Shown piece by piece: positions 46,325 to 55,900 of a stretch of 64,000 nucleotides of DNA; within the stretch, counting starts at the first letter, position 1, and each line of letters starts with the position of its first letter. Origin of the DNA: Pseudomonadota bacterium (GTDB taxonomy: Bacteria; Pseudomonadota; Gammaproteobacteria; Enterobacterales; Enterobacteriaceae). The position numbers were made by a program, and so were the translations under genes. The stretch spans positions 23,053 through 87,052 of the forward strand of contig JAGTSE010000026.1 of NCBI GenBank assembly GCA_018261615.1. The letters are read 5' to 3'. Under the pieces are notes generated by a model. It did no database searches and was not told the origin of the DNA. It was given only the letters and a program-made list of their open reading frames with translations.

Positions 46325-46662
46325 AGAGATTAGCTATTCTACCTGTAATTATCCTTCTTTCCGGTTGCCCTGGCGGTAATCCTGCACCACATCCAAGAGC
46401 TACGTTTATCAATGGCGATCATCTTTGTTTTAGTGTGGATAATAAAGATGTATTGAATTATTATACTGTTGATACAAGTGAAGATGGTAAAATACAAACA
46501 GTGGTTAGCTCTGGTTATAATAAATTAAATTCCTCTTATCCTGATAATTGCATAAATGTTAAGTGGCAGAATAATCACACCTATGTGATCAATTATGGAT
46601 TAAATGATAAGAAATACGTTCATGAGTTTTTTATTGACGACACTGGGAAGTTAACCAAATAA
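46321..46662 (+). CDS. Putative T6SS immunity lipoprotein
   Basis: A 113-residue lipoprotein with signal MKRLAILPVIILLSGC; the lipobox LSGC puts the lipidated Cys at residue 16. The mature part (FINGDHLCFSVDN, YTVDTSEDGKI, NHTYVINYGLND) resembles the small beta-rich periplasmic lipoproteins found next to T6SS effectors. ATGA overlap with the HExxH gene supports a toxin-immunity pair acting in the periplasm. Confidence 0.75.
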   Translation: MKRLAILPVIILLSGCPGGNPAPHPRATFINGDHLCFSVDNKDVLNYYTVDTSEDGKIQTVVSSGYNKLNSSYPDNCINVKWQNNHTYVINYGLNDKKYVHEFFIDDTGKLTK

Positions 46663-46672
46663 GGAGATTGGA

Positions 46673-46738
46673 ATGTCATTACCCGCTTATTTCTGTATGA
46701 TGAAAACGGGATGCAAATTGTAGATGTAGTGGCATAGT
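46673..46738 (+). pseudogene. hcp-like (TssD) N-terminal relic
   Basis: After a good AAGGAG, the ATG at 46,673 begins MSLPAYF. One frameshift later the sequence reads LYDENGMQIVDVVA and stops. MSLPAY(M)FLYDENG is the start of enterobacterial Hcp proteins of the T6SS. Everything after about 22 codons is lost where the yafO remnant begins. Confidence 0.6.
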
Positions 46739-46746
46739 TAATTTGG

Positions 46747-47004
46747 TCACCTGAACAGGGTTCGTTTGAACTGACGTAAAAACTTAGGAAAAGGGGCATC
46801 TGCATCGGCAAGATGAATGTGGGTCACCTGCTCTTCTTTTACCAAGGGATAGGTGCGGTCATCATCATAAGGCGCATCACGACCAAAGGTATCTGGCAAC
46901 ATACCATCCTTTTTATAGGACAGAAAATCCTCCACCAACTCATCAAGCTCTTGCTGGCTTAATTGCTGGCGAATCAGTGCTGACTTGAAAATCCTGATGC
47001 TCAT
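46747..47004 (-). pseudogene. yafO: YafO-family mRNA interferase toxin, C-terminally truncated
   Basis: The 85 codons match the first 80 or so residues of E. coli YafO (132 aa): IFKSALIRQQLSQQELDELV, SYKKDGMLPDTFGRDAPYDD and HIHLADADAPFPKFLRQFKR. The remaining third of the protein is missing, replaced by a short LFR tail and stop next to the hcp relic. Toxicity is probably lost. The start overlaps the end of a yafN-like frame. Confidence 0.85.
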
Positions 47005-47100
47005 TCCGTGAACCCGATCAGATCCTTGTCGGAGGCGTTTTGCAGCAGTTTCTGCGCGCTATCCGCAATATCGCTTAAACATGCACCTATATCAAAACCG
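47001..47100 (-). pseudogene. yafN: YafN-like antitoxin, C-terminal remnant
   Basis: A frame reading IADSAQKLLQNASDKDLIGF and TE ends in a TGA that overlaps the yafO ATG (ATGA). The last residues fit the C-terminus of YafN (DDDFNDFKE-like). No N-terminal Phd/YefM DNA-binding part is present. Confidence 0.55.
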
Positions 47101-47154
47101 GCAACTCTCAACATTTCAAGGGGATGCGTCAGATCAAGTCGCGACTAATACAAA

Positions 47155-47544
47155 TTAGAATTGATATTTAACGCCACCATCGCGCGTGCGCCAGATCATC
47201 ATGAGAATTTTTTTATCAATACAATTTTTTGGTGGTCTCATATCTGAGAAGCAAAGTCTGTCTTCTTTACCTTCTACTTGGTAGCCTTCACCGAAGGCAT
47301 AGATTACAATAAGAAATGGTATTTTATCGCCAATTGGAATGTTATATTTCCCAAGGATTTCATTTTGGTTTTTTTCCCACCAATTGATCTTATCTGAGTC
47401 GATTGCAGGTAATTTATTAACAATAATCTGTGCTGTACTACCATCGTAATGTGCATCGATAACAGAAACATTAGGCTTCCCCGCAAACAGATAACCAATA
47501 ATACATAAAACCACAGCCAGTGAAAAAATTACTATTTTACGCAT
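47155..47544 (-). CDS. DUF943-family protein
   Basis: A 129-residue protein with one N-terminal membrane helix (about residues 4-20) and a periplasmic domain. The segments DKINWWEKNQNEILGKYNIP, AFGEGYQVEGKEDRLCFSDM and NCIDKK match DUF943, a family often found beside T6SS or Rhs toxin genes. It overlaps or abuts the DUF3289 gene stop by one base and is probably its partner. A role as immunity protein is plausible but unproven. Confidence 0.8.
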   Translation of the reverse strand: MRKIVIFSLAVVLCIIGYLFAGKPNVSVIDAHYDGSTAQIIVNKLPAIDSDKINWWEKNQNEILGKYNIPIGDKIPFLIVIYAFGEGYQVEGKEDRLCFSDMRPPKNCIDKKILMMIWRTRDGGVKYQF

Positions 47545-48389
47545 TATCGTTTTCCTTCTATATCAATCACAGCTTCCATATTTGTCAGGAATGGACGAAA
47601 TCCAAACTTATCAAATCGTTGAAGAACGAACCATATTTTGAAAAACTGAAACTGATTGAATTTTTGCTTACGTATATCACTAACATCCAGACCGAAATGA
47701 TCCTGGGCAGTAAATCTGACACTTGCTTTCCAGCCATAATCATTAACATCAAGACGAAGAATTTCGATGTTTGTTGCATGAACATCGTGGATAGTAATTC
47801 CCATTCCGTTAATTTTATCAAGTATTAAAGAGTCAAATTTTGGAAGTACAGAGAGTTTAATGGCAGAAGTTAAATTATCCAATCGTTCATGAGGAAATCC
47901 TTTATTGGTATAATCAATGAATAATCCAATCGTTTCTTGCATGATAGACGTTGTTTTCTTAGCAGCATAGTCAGAATGTAACTTATCGCGATAAGCTTTA
48001 TTCAACTGTGGATCACTAAAAGCTGAACCTTGTGAAATATGAAAATGCCTCAACATCTGATTAATTAAATATTTGTACGGACCAATAAAAGAATAAGGTA
48101 GAGACGTTGCCTGCATTTCTTCAAACAATAGTTGCGCACATTGCTGAACGCTTAGCTTAGCGGCATGGTGAATGCTACCATACGCACCAGCGAACCTTGA
48201 TTGGGGATTATCAAACGTTGTTAATCGGGTTAAGGTGTAGAGATCAACCACATTCGATATGTTGATCAGTCCGAACTCTCGTTTTAGCCTGTCCTCTGAT
48301 ATATCCCCATAACGCATGTCATCGGAGGAAAAATCATTAAAGCGCCTCTGTGTCGTGAAAACCGTCGCTGGAAATACAGCGTTACTCAT
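47544..48389 (-). CDS. DUF3289-family protein, candidate T6SS-linked effector
   Basis: From the ATG at 48,389 it encodes about 281 residues beginning MSNAVFPATVFTTQRRFNDF; the longer reading would extend into an IS remnant. DUF3289 proteins (YPO3983-like) have this start, an ISNVVDLYTLTRLTTFDNPQ segment, and a C-terminal domain with RFTAQDHFGLDVSDI and FRPFLTNMEAVIDI. They are repeatedly found with DUF943 or lipoproteins in T6SS-associated islands. Biochemical activity is unknown. Confidence 0.75.
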   Translation of the reverse strand: MSNAVFPATVFTTQRRFNDFSSDDMRYGDISEDRLKREFGLINISNVVDLYTLTRLTTFDNPQSRFAGAYGSIHHAAKLSVQQCAQLLFEEMQATSLPYSFIGPYKYLINQMLRHFHISQGSAFSDPQLNKAYRDKLHSDYAAKKTTSIMQETIGLFIDYTNKGFPHERLDNLTSAIKLSVLPKFDSLILDKINGMGITIHDVHATNIEILRLDVNDYGWKASVRFTAQDHFGLDVSDIRKQKFNQFQFFKIWFVLQRFDKFGFRPFLTNMEAVIDIEGKR

Positions 48390-48492
48390 AGCAGGTACTC
48401 CCTTACGTTTGTTCATCCTAACGGACATGTGATAAACCTGACTACCAAAGTATATAGTAAAACCTCTCCCTTGATAGCAATACGATACAGTC

Positions 48493-48551
48493 AGGTAATC
48501 CCCAAAAAACCGGCGCATGCATAAGTGGAATTTTCTCCTAACCTGAATGCA
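48493..48551. repeat. IS end remnant, copy 2
   Basis: Nearly identical to 16,231-16,291 over about 59 bases (GGTAATCCCC to CTGAATGCA). No transposase follows here; instead a hairpin of the P4-type region begins. Confidence 0.8.
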
Positions 48552-48556
48552 CCATA

Positions 48557-48585
48557 AGTGAAGAATGAATAGTAAACTCTTCACT
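48557..48585. repeat. Inverted repeat AGTGAAGA...TCTTCACT
   Basis: An 8-base perfect palindrome with a 13-base loop. It resembles the repeat at 58,225-58,255 next to the second P4-like module and may be the remnant of a crr-like region. Confidence 0.5.
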
Positions 48586-48647
48586 CTGCGTAGATTTCGT
48601 CAAAGAAAGGACGAGTACCTCTCTGCTTGATGGCTGAGTGGATTTCA

Positions 48648-48863
48648 TCAGCGTTTGAATAAGTGATAGCCCCATAACGCCAGAGCAGCAATTACAGCAG
48701 AAAGACCAAGCTTGATGAGCAGTAGTGTGAACTCGTAATCGTTCATCGATTCTTCACCGTCACCCGCAATAGAAATATGACGCATAAAAATATCGCTAAT
48801 CCAACGCTCAGGGATCAGAAAGAGCGCCGCAATCAGCACGACAATAAATATGATGATTTTCAT
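48648..48863 (-). CDS. Small two-helix membrane protein
   Basis: A 71-residue protein from the ATG at 48,863 with helices at about residues 2-17 and 48-66 and an acidic loop (GDGEESMNDYE) between them. Its ATG overlaps the stop of a 50-residue frame. It has the look of a small membrane immunity protein, but the family is not recognised. Confidence 0.55.
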   Translation of the reverse strand: MKIIIFIVVLIAALFLIPERWISDIFMRHISIAGDGEESMNDYEFTLLLIKLGLSAVIAALALWGYHLFKR

Positions 48864-49012
48864 CTCACACCACACTTGCTGAAATCAGGAACGCCGCGAA
48901 CACCCAGACGACCATAAGCCATCAGCCCTTTCCCACCAGGCACCCTAACCTTTTGTCTTCGCAGCAAGGCATCACGAAGGATCTGAAATTCCGATGCGTT
49001 ATAGTCCATCAT
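48860..49012 (-). CDS. Short 50-residue frame upstream of the membrane protein
   Basis: MMDYNASEFQILRDALLRR then QKVRVPGGKGLMAYGRLGVR and a Cys near the end, overlapping the next gene as ATGA. It is strongly basic. It could be a small gene or the surviving C-terminus of a larger toxin; the basic, glycine-rich end would suit a nuclease tail. No family recognised. Confidence 0.4.
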   Translation of the reverse strand: MMDYNASEFQILRDALLRRQKVRVPGGKGLMAYGRLGVRGVPDFSKCGVR

Positions 49013-49116
49013 GCAAATTTGCAATTTACGATCCCTCGCAAGTACAAAATGAAAAGTTGATGATAGCCGGGAATATCACGTCAAATAAACCGCTAAATCT
49101 CTAAGAATAAAGCGAA

Positions 49117-49296
49117 GTCATCGGATCGCTGAACCGCTGCATAAGCTGGCGCACAATGACGGCCAGCTCATGGGCGATGTTATCCTTCAGGTGCGGATCG
49201 CGCTCCTCCAGGGCAATTTTCTCCGGGGAATGCAGGTTAATCCGGCGGCGGTCGGTAAAGCGCAGCGCGCAGTACGGGCGGTAACGGCTGTTTCAT
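49117..49296 (-). pseudogene. P4 alpha primase-helicase, internal deletion relic
   Basis: The start (MKQPLPPVLRAALY from the ATG at 49,296) is joined directly to a segment matching the late helicase region of the intact alpha protein (the EERDPNLKDKIARELAVIVRQLMQRF equivalent). More than 600 codons are missing. Confidence 0.75.
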
Positions 49297-49435
49297 ACCT
49301 GTTTCTCCCCGTCGAGCCAGCGCTGGTTGCAGCGCTCGATCACAGCATCGAGTTGATCCGTCATCAGGTAAATCAGGGAAATGAGTTGCAGACGCTCAGC
49401 CGGATCACGGCGGGCGGTCACCTTGCTCTGTTCCG

Positions 49436-49787
49436 CTGCCAGCAGCGGTTATTGCCACCACCGGAAACGCCAATTTCACTGGTGGCAGCCCGAACGGGGT
49501 TGGCGTAACCGGCCTCAATGGCTACCGGCCAGCCCGAAGGCTGCCCCGCCCGGACTGCCATTATCTGAATGAAACTATGGTGCAAAACTGGACACCACAG
49601 CCCGGAAAATGGGTGTGTCTGAGCCACGACATAAAAAAAACACGCCTGGCGCGTGTTGTGTCGCCATTGAGTTACGCGGAACGCCAATTCCGGCTGCCGA
49701 TTTTGTGGCAGCCGGAAAACTATACCTGGAAACGCCGAAAAGAAGCAAGCCAGAAAAAGGGGCATTTTGCTGACGGAGCAATATCAT
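49436..49787 (-). pseudogene. ash/Icd-like gene relic
   Basis: Begins [20 protein letters not shown] and matches the first half of the intact homologue at 63,129. A run of 8 adenines (plus strand) at about 49,633-49,640, versus 7 in the intact copy, shifts the frame. Confidence 0.75.
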
Positions 49788-49880
49788 GCGTCACAACCCC
49801 GGTTACGCGCCGCAATGCGACCACTTAACCCGGGAATAATTTCACTATGCTGCCAGGCGACATTTTTGCCGCCGAGGGAA
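49784..49880 (-). pseudogene. AlpA C-terminal relic
   Basis: [20 protein letters not shown] and [11 protein letters not shown] match the C-terminus of the intact AlpA at 63,680. The N-terminal HTH is missing. Confidence 0.75.
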
Positions 49881-50163
49881 ACAGTTGTGGAAAAGCATTG
49901 CTGGTCGTGAGCTGGCGGAGAAGTTCACCGGTCTGATTACTGACTTGTTACCTTTCCACCTTTCCCAAAGGAAAGTAAAGTTCCTGCCAAATCAAAAGCT
50001 TTAACGCCGTCTAAACTTCGTTTTGGTTCTCGCAAGCAAAAAGATGAATAATTTTTAATCAAAACAATCAGTTCTGAGTGATTAATGATCAATAGATAAG
50101 CTCGTAACAACAGGAACTTTAAGGCAAAATAGGTCAATTGTCCGTATCTGGAAAATGACCGTA
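49881..50163. other. Intergenic region upstream of hsdM
   Basis: AT-rich and gene-free. It contains a small hairpin CTTTCC-acctttccca-AAGGAAAG at about 49,953-49,976 and presumably the hsd promoter. No operator or att site recognised. Confidence 0.4.
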
Positions 50164-51711
50164 ATGGCTAGAAAACCTAAAGAAATCAAAACAGACCCGT
50201 TAGAGGTCATCCTGTGGAAAGCGGCTGACAAGCTACGTAAGAATATTGATGCCGCCGAGTACAAGCATGTCGTACTGGGCCTGATTTTCCTTAAATACAT
50301 TTCAGATTCTTTTGAATCGCATTACGACCTGCTGAAAGCCGGAGAAGGTGAATTTGCAGGTGCAGATCCGGAAGACAAAGACGAATACACTGCTTACAAC
50401 GTGTTCTTTGTTCCTGAACTGGCTAGATGGAGTTACCTGATTGCTAAGGCTAAACTGCCGGAAATCGGTAAGTTGGTTGATGATGCGATGGAGCTTATCG
50501 AAGCGGGTAACCCACAGCTAAAAGGTGTGTTACCGAAAGTTTATGCCCGACAAAACCTCGATGCCACTGTATTGGGTGAACTCATAGACCTGATTGGCAA
50601 TATTGCATTGGGTGATGCCAAAGCGCGTTCTGCTGACGTTTTAGGCCACGTATTCGAATACTTCCTTGGTGAATTTGCACTGGCAGAAGGCAAACAAGGC
50701 GGTCAGTTCTATACGCCTAAATCCATTGTAAGCCTGCTGGTCAACATGCTGGAACCCTATAAAGGCCGTGTCTTTGACCCCTGCTGTGGTTCGGGTGGTA
50801 TGTTTGTTCAGTCAGAAAAATTTGTTGAAGCACATCAGGGCAATATCGACGATATTTCTATTTACGGCCAGGAATCCAACCAGACGACCTGGCGACTGGC
50901 AAAAATGAACCTTGCTATTCGAGGTATCAACTCAGAACACGTCCGCTGGAACACCGAAGGCTCATTCCTGAACGATGCCCATAAAGATTTAAAATCTGAT
51001 TTTATTATTGCTAACCCTCCGTTTAACGTATCCGACTGGTCAGGTGAACTGCTACGTAAAGATGCCCGTTGGCAATATGGTGCTCCACCTGCTGGTAATG
51101 CTAACTTTGCCTGGATGCAACACTTCCTGTATCACCTTTCACCAAAAGGTCAGGCTGGGGTTGTACTGGCAAAAGGGGCGTTAACATCTAAAAGTTCGGG
51201 CGAAGGTGATATCCGTGCGGCGCTGGTTAAAGATGCAAATGTCATTGATTGTATCGTTAACTTACCTGCAAAACTGTTCCTGAATACCCAGATCCCTGCA
51301 GCATTGTGGTTTATGCGTCGTGATCGTGAAAACAGCAGTCAGTATCGTGATCGCAGTAAAGAAATTCTGTTTATTGATGCCCGTAATCTTGGTCATTTAA
51401 TAAATCGTCGTAGCAAAGTGCTTTCTGACGAAGATATCAAAACCATTGCTGATACCTACCATAACTGGCGTAACAAAGGTGGCGACTACGAAGATGTGGC
51501 TGGTTTCTGTGCATCTGTCGATATCAATGAAGTGGCTAAACTCGATTATGTACTGACTCCGGGCCGTTATGTTGGTCTCGCTGAGGAAGAAGACGATTTC
51601 GACTTTAAAGAACGTTTTACGGCACTTAAAGCTGAGTTTGAAGCTCAATTGGAAGAGGAAACTCGTCTGAATAAGGCTATCGCTGAGAACTTGGCGAAGG
51701 TGGTGTTATGA
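50164..51711 (+). CDS. hsdM: Type I restriction-modification methyltransferase HsdM
   Basis: A 515-residue N6-adenine methyltransferase subunit. It has the HsdM N-terminal helical domain, with [20 protein letters not shown] near residues 34-53, the SAM-binding motif [11 protein letters not shown] at about 202, and the catalytic NPPF at about 283 ([13 protein letters not shown]). I chose the ATG at 50,164 ([11 protein letters not shown]), though one 9 bases upstream is possible. It overlaps hsdS by 4 bases. It methylates the host sites defined by HsdS, protecting them from HsdR. Confidence 0.96.
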   Translation: MARKPKEIKTDPLEVILWKAADKLRKNIDAAEYKHVVLGLIFLKYISDSFESHYDLLKAGEGEFAGADPEDKDEYTAYNVFFVPELARWSYLIAKAKLPEIGKLVDDAMELIEAGNPQLKGVLPKVYARQNLDATVLGELIDLIGNIALGDAKARSADVLGHVFEYFLGEFALAEGKQGGQFYTPKSIVSLLVNMLEPYKGRVFDPCCGSGGMFVQSEKFVEAHQGNIDDISIYGQESNQTTWRLAKMNLAIRGINSEHVRWNTEGSFLNDAHKDLKSDFIIANPPFNVSDWSGELLRKDARWQYGAPPAGNANFAWMQHFLYHLSPKGQAGVVLAKGALTSKSSGEGDIRAALVKDANVIDCIVNLPAKLFLNTQIPAALWFMRRDRENSSQYRDRSKEILFIDARNLGHLINRRSKVLSDEDIKTIADTYHNWRNKGGDYEDVAGFCASVDINEVAKLDYVLTPGRYVGLAEEEDDFDFKERFTALKAEFEAQLEEETRLNKAIAENLAKVVL

Positions 51712-52856
51712 AAGAATTTCAACCGTTCACCTTGGAAGATTTAAATATTTCTTTTATTGATGGAGACAGGGGAAAAAACTATCCATCACAACATGATTTT
51801 TCGGACAAAGGTTATTCCATTTTTCTTACTACAAAAAACGTAAGAAAATATGGTTTTGACTTTTCCGACATCCAATATATAAGCAAGGAAAAGGATTCCG
51901 CCTTACGAAAAGGGAAAGTACAAGATAAAGACATTATACTCACCACAAGAGGAACAGTTGGAAACACTGCGTATTATGAGCAATCAATTCATTATGAAAA
52001 TGTAAGAATAAATTCAGGAATGGTTATAGTTAGACCTGATGAAAAGACAGTGGACAGCCGTTTTTTGCTCTATTTTTTTAGAAGCTTAGATTACGATATT
52101 TTTGTATCTGGTAGTGCTCAGCCACAATTACCAATTAGAGACCTAAAAAAGATTAAAATTCATCTTCCCCCATTAATTGAACAAAAAGCCATCGCCTCTG
52201 TACTGTCCTCTTTTGATGACAAAATAGACCTGCTTCATCGCCAGAATAAAACGCTGGAATCTATGGCTGAAACCCTGTTTAGGCAGTGGTTCATTGTGAA
52301 TGAGCAAGAGCACTGGTTAAATGGAACCATCGAAGATTTATATGTTCTACAAAGAGGCTTTGACCTTCCAAGTAATCAAAGAGTATCTGGTGAATTCAAT
52401 CTGTATGCAGCGAGCGGCTTAAATGACAATATCGACTCTTTTAAAGTAGATTATCCAACAATAATAACAGGTCGAAGTGGTGTAATAGGTAAAGTTTATT
52501 ATTCTTTAGAAAAAAGCTGGCCCTTAAACACAACTTTATATATTAAGGATTTCAAAATATCAACATTTTGGTTTGCATATTTTCATCTCAAAACGCTGGA
52601 TTTGGCTAGTTTGAATTCCGGTTCTGCCGTACCAACACTCAACAGGAACCATGTCCATAGTCTTGGGGTTAAACTTCCACCAAAGGATTTAATATCTAAA
52701 TTCGAGGATGAAGTTTCTGTTTTCATGATTAAGTTTAATGAAAACCTTAAGCAAATTCTAAATTTAGAAAAACTCCGCGATACATTACTTCCCAAGCTGA
52801 TGAGCGGTGAAGTACGGGTTCAGTATGCAGAAAAAGCAATCGCGTTAGTAGCATAA
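51708..52856 (+). CDS. hsdS: Type I restriction-modification specificity subunit HsdS
   Basis: A 382-residue specificity subunit with two target-recognition domains (about residues 5-150 and 205-345), separated and followed by conserved helices: [28 protein letters not shown] at the first and [19 protein letters not shown] at the second. The DNA is notably AT-richer than hsdM and hsdR, as usual for variable TRDs exchanged by recombination. The recognised DNA sequence cannot be predicted by eye. Confidence 0.94.
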   Translation: MKEFQPFTLEDLNISFIDGDRGKNYPSQHDFSDKGYSIFLTTKNVRKYGFDFSDIQYISKEKDSALRKGKVQDKDIILTTRGTVGNTAYYEQSIHYENVRINSGMVIVRPDEKTVDSRFLLYFFRSLDYDIFVSGSAQPQLPIRDLKKIKIHLPPLIEQKAIASVLSSFDDKIDLLHRQNKTLESMAETLFRQWFIVNEQEHWLNGTIEDLYVLQRGFDLPSNQRVSGEFNLYAASGLNDNIDSFKVDYPTIITGRSGVIGKVYYSLEKSWPLNTTLYIKDFKISTFWFAYFHLKTLDLASLNSGSAVPTLNRNHVHSLGVKLPPKDLISKFEDEVSVFMIKFNENLKQILNLEKLRDTLLPKLMSGEVRVQYAEKAIALVA

Positions 52857-52914
52857 AATAATTAAGCAGGTGCACAACCCGCTCTCTGGTTAAACGGCAT
52901 TAAGGACAGTACGC

Positions 52915-55900
52915 ATGGCAAAGATGACCGAATCCGATATTGAAGTAATGGCGATCGAGCACTTGCAAGGGCTGGGCTATGAGTATGTTTACGGCCCGGA
53001 CATTGAACCTAGTGGTATCAATCCTTTACGTAGCTATCAGCAGGTTATCCTTGAAGATAAAGTGCGTACTGCCCTGCAACGCCTGAATCCACACCTCAGT
53101 GAACAGAAATGTGAAGAAGCTTTAAAACAGGTGATGCAGATCAGCACACCTGACCTAATGGCAAACAATCTGGCCTTTCATCGCCTGTTGACCGAAGGCA
53201 TTAATATCGAAATCAGCAAAGACGGGAATACCCAGGGAGAACTGGCCTGGCTGATTGATTTTAACGACCCATCCAATAACGAATTTCTGGTGGTGAACCA
53301 GATAATCATAAGAGAAGACCGTCATAACCGCCGCCCTGATATTATTCTGTTTATTAATGGTCTGCCGTTAGTGGTTATTGAACTCAAAAATGCCACGGAT
53401 GAGAATGCGACGGTAACAGGTGCCTATAACCAGATTAAAACCTATCAGAACCAAATCCCCGGCCTGTTTACCTACAATGCCTTTAATGTGATATCTGACG
53501 GGCTGGAAGCCAAAGCGGGGACGGTTTCTGCTGATTTCAGTCGTTATATGACGTGGAAAACCGCTAACGGCAAAACGCAAGCCACCAGTACCCAGCCACA
53601 GCTCGAAGTTTTATTACAGGGGTTGCTTAATCCTGTAACGCTACTTGATATGATCCGCCACTTTATTGTGTTTGAAGCCAGCAAACATGAAGACAGCAAA
53701 GGGATTATCAGCATCCGTACTGTTAAAAAAATGGCGGCATATCACCAGTACTACGCGGTCAATGCAGCAGTACTTTCCACTATTCGTGCTTCGGCGGTGA
53801 ACGCAGACTCACCCTCTGCCGAAGTAGCACTGCGCCAACAGGGACGTAACAGTCAAGATCTTGTTAATGCGCAAAAAACCGGAGATCGCAAAGCGGGAGT
53901 AGTCTGGCATACCCAGGGTTCCGGTAAATCGCTGTCGATGGTGTTTTATACCGGGAAGATTGTGCTGGCGCTGGATAATCCAACAGTGGTTGTGATCACT
54001 GACCGTAACGACTTAGATGATCAGTTATTCGGTACGTTTTCGTCTGCCACTCAGCTACTGCGTCAGAAACCAAAACAGGCCGACAACCGGGAAGAACTCA
54101 AAGAATATTTGCGCGTAGCCTCTGGTGGCGTGGTGTTTACTACCATTCAAAAATTCCAGCCTGATGATGGCAGCAATATCTATGAGTTGCTGTCAGACAG
54201 AACTAATATTGTCGTTATTGCCGATGAAGCCCACCGCTCACAATACGGTTTCAGCGCCAAAGAAGTTGACGTGAAAGACAGCGAAGGCAACGTAACAGGT
54301 AAACGCACTGTTTATGGCTTTGCCAAATATATGCGTGATGCCTTGCCCAACGCGACCTATCTGGGCTTTACCGGAACCCCAATAGAAAAAACGGACATTA
54401 ACACACCTGCTGTTTTCGGTAACTACGTTGATATCTACGATATTTCGCAGGCCGTTGAAGACGGTGCCACCGTGCGTATTTTCTATGAAAGCCGTCTGGC
54501 GAAAATAGCTATCAGTGAAGAAGGCCGTCATCTTATTGAAGAATTTGATGATGAGTTTAATGAAGACGAGCTGACGCTTACCCAGAAAGAACGTTCTAAA
54601 TGGGCCAGAATCGAAGGGCTGATTGGCAGTTCAAAACGTATTAAAGCGATTGCGGCGGATATGGTTCAGCACTTTGAACAACGCTTAAAGTCCAATGCCG
54701 ATCATGGCAAGGGAATGATTGTTACCCTGTCCCGCCGTATTGCCGCTGAATTGTATAAAGAAATCGTTACTCTTAAACCAGAATGGCACAGTGAAGATTT
54801 AAACGATGGTGTGATCAAAGTCGTGATGACATCTTCCGCTGCTGATGGGCCAGAAATCGCTAAACACCACACCACCAAAAAAGAACGCCAGATTCTGGCT
54901 AACCGAATGAAAGACGATGATGACAAGCTTAAACTGGTGATTGTGCGTGATATGTGGCTTACCGGCTTTGATGCGCCAAGTATGCATACCTTGTATATCG
55001 ACAAACCGATGAAAGGCCATAACCTGATGCAGGCCATTGCTCGTGTCAACCGGGTATACAAAGACAAAATCGGTGGTCTGGTGGTTGACTATCTGGGCAT
55101 TGCCTCTGATTTAAAAGAAGCCCTGTCGTTCTACGCTGATGCAGGTGGACGTGGTGATCCCGCCGAAATTCAGGAAGAAGCCGTTACGCTCATGCAGGAA
55201 AAGCTGGAAATCCTCGAAGGCATGATGCATGGCTACGATTACAAAGCCTACTTTACTGCAACAACTTCACAGCGCCTGACAATTATCCTTGAATCAGAAA
55301 ACCACATTTTAGGATTGGATAACGGCAAAGGGAAAATGCGTTTTCTTGCCGCTGTTGCTGCCATGTCCCAAGCATTTGCACTGGCAACGCCACATGATAA
55401 AGCAATGGAAGCAGCACCCGAAGTCGCATTCTTCCAGGCGGTGAAAGCTCGCCTGAATAAATTTACTGAAAATCCAGACAGCTCAGAAGAAGAACACAAT
55501 GACAGTCTCGAAGCGCGGGTAAAACAAACTATCGATCAGGCTCTGGTCACGGATAAAGTCGTCGATATCTTTGACGCAGCAGGAATACAGAAGCCGGATA
55601 TATCTGTGTTATCTGATGAATTTCTCCAGGAAATGAAAGATTATCAGCACAGAAATATTGCGCTGGAAACACTTAAAAAGCTGCTTGCTGATGAGATCAA
55701 GGTTCGCTCGAACCAAAGTATCACACAAGGGAAAAAACTGATTGATATGCTGACCTCTGCAATCAACGGCTACCAGAACAAGGTTCTGACCGCAGCAGAA
55801 GTGATTGATGAACTTATAAAACTAGCTAAGACCATTCAGGAATCCGACAGCCTTGCCAGCCAGTTAAATCTCAGTACCTACGAATACGCCTTCTATTCTG

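Larger units (their letters stand above)
49117..49880 (-). mobile_element. P4-like satellite module 1, decayed
   Basis: This block repeats, in shortened and broken form, the gene order seen intact at 60,580-63,946: alpha primase, a small gene ending RCNQRWLDGEKQV, an ash/Icd-like gene and AlpA. Many segments are close to identical to the intact copy. It ends abruptly near 49,880 inside alpA, where unrelated sequence leading into the restriction system begins. Confidence 0.85.

Noticed and set aside
49881..50163. tRNA or attachment site next to the P4-like relic
   Set aside because: No cloverleaf or T-loop sequence (GGTTCGANTCC) was found here or near 64,000.
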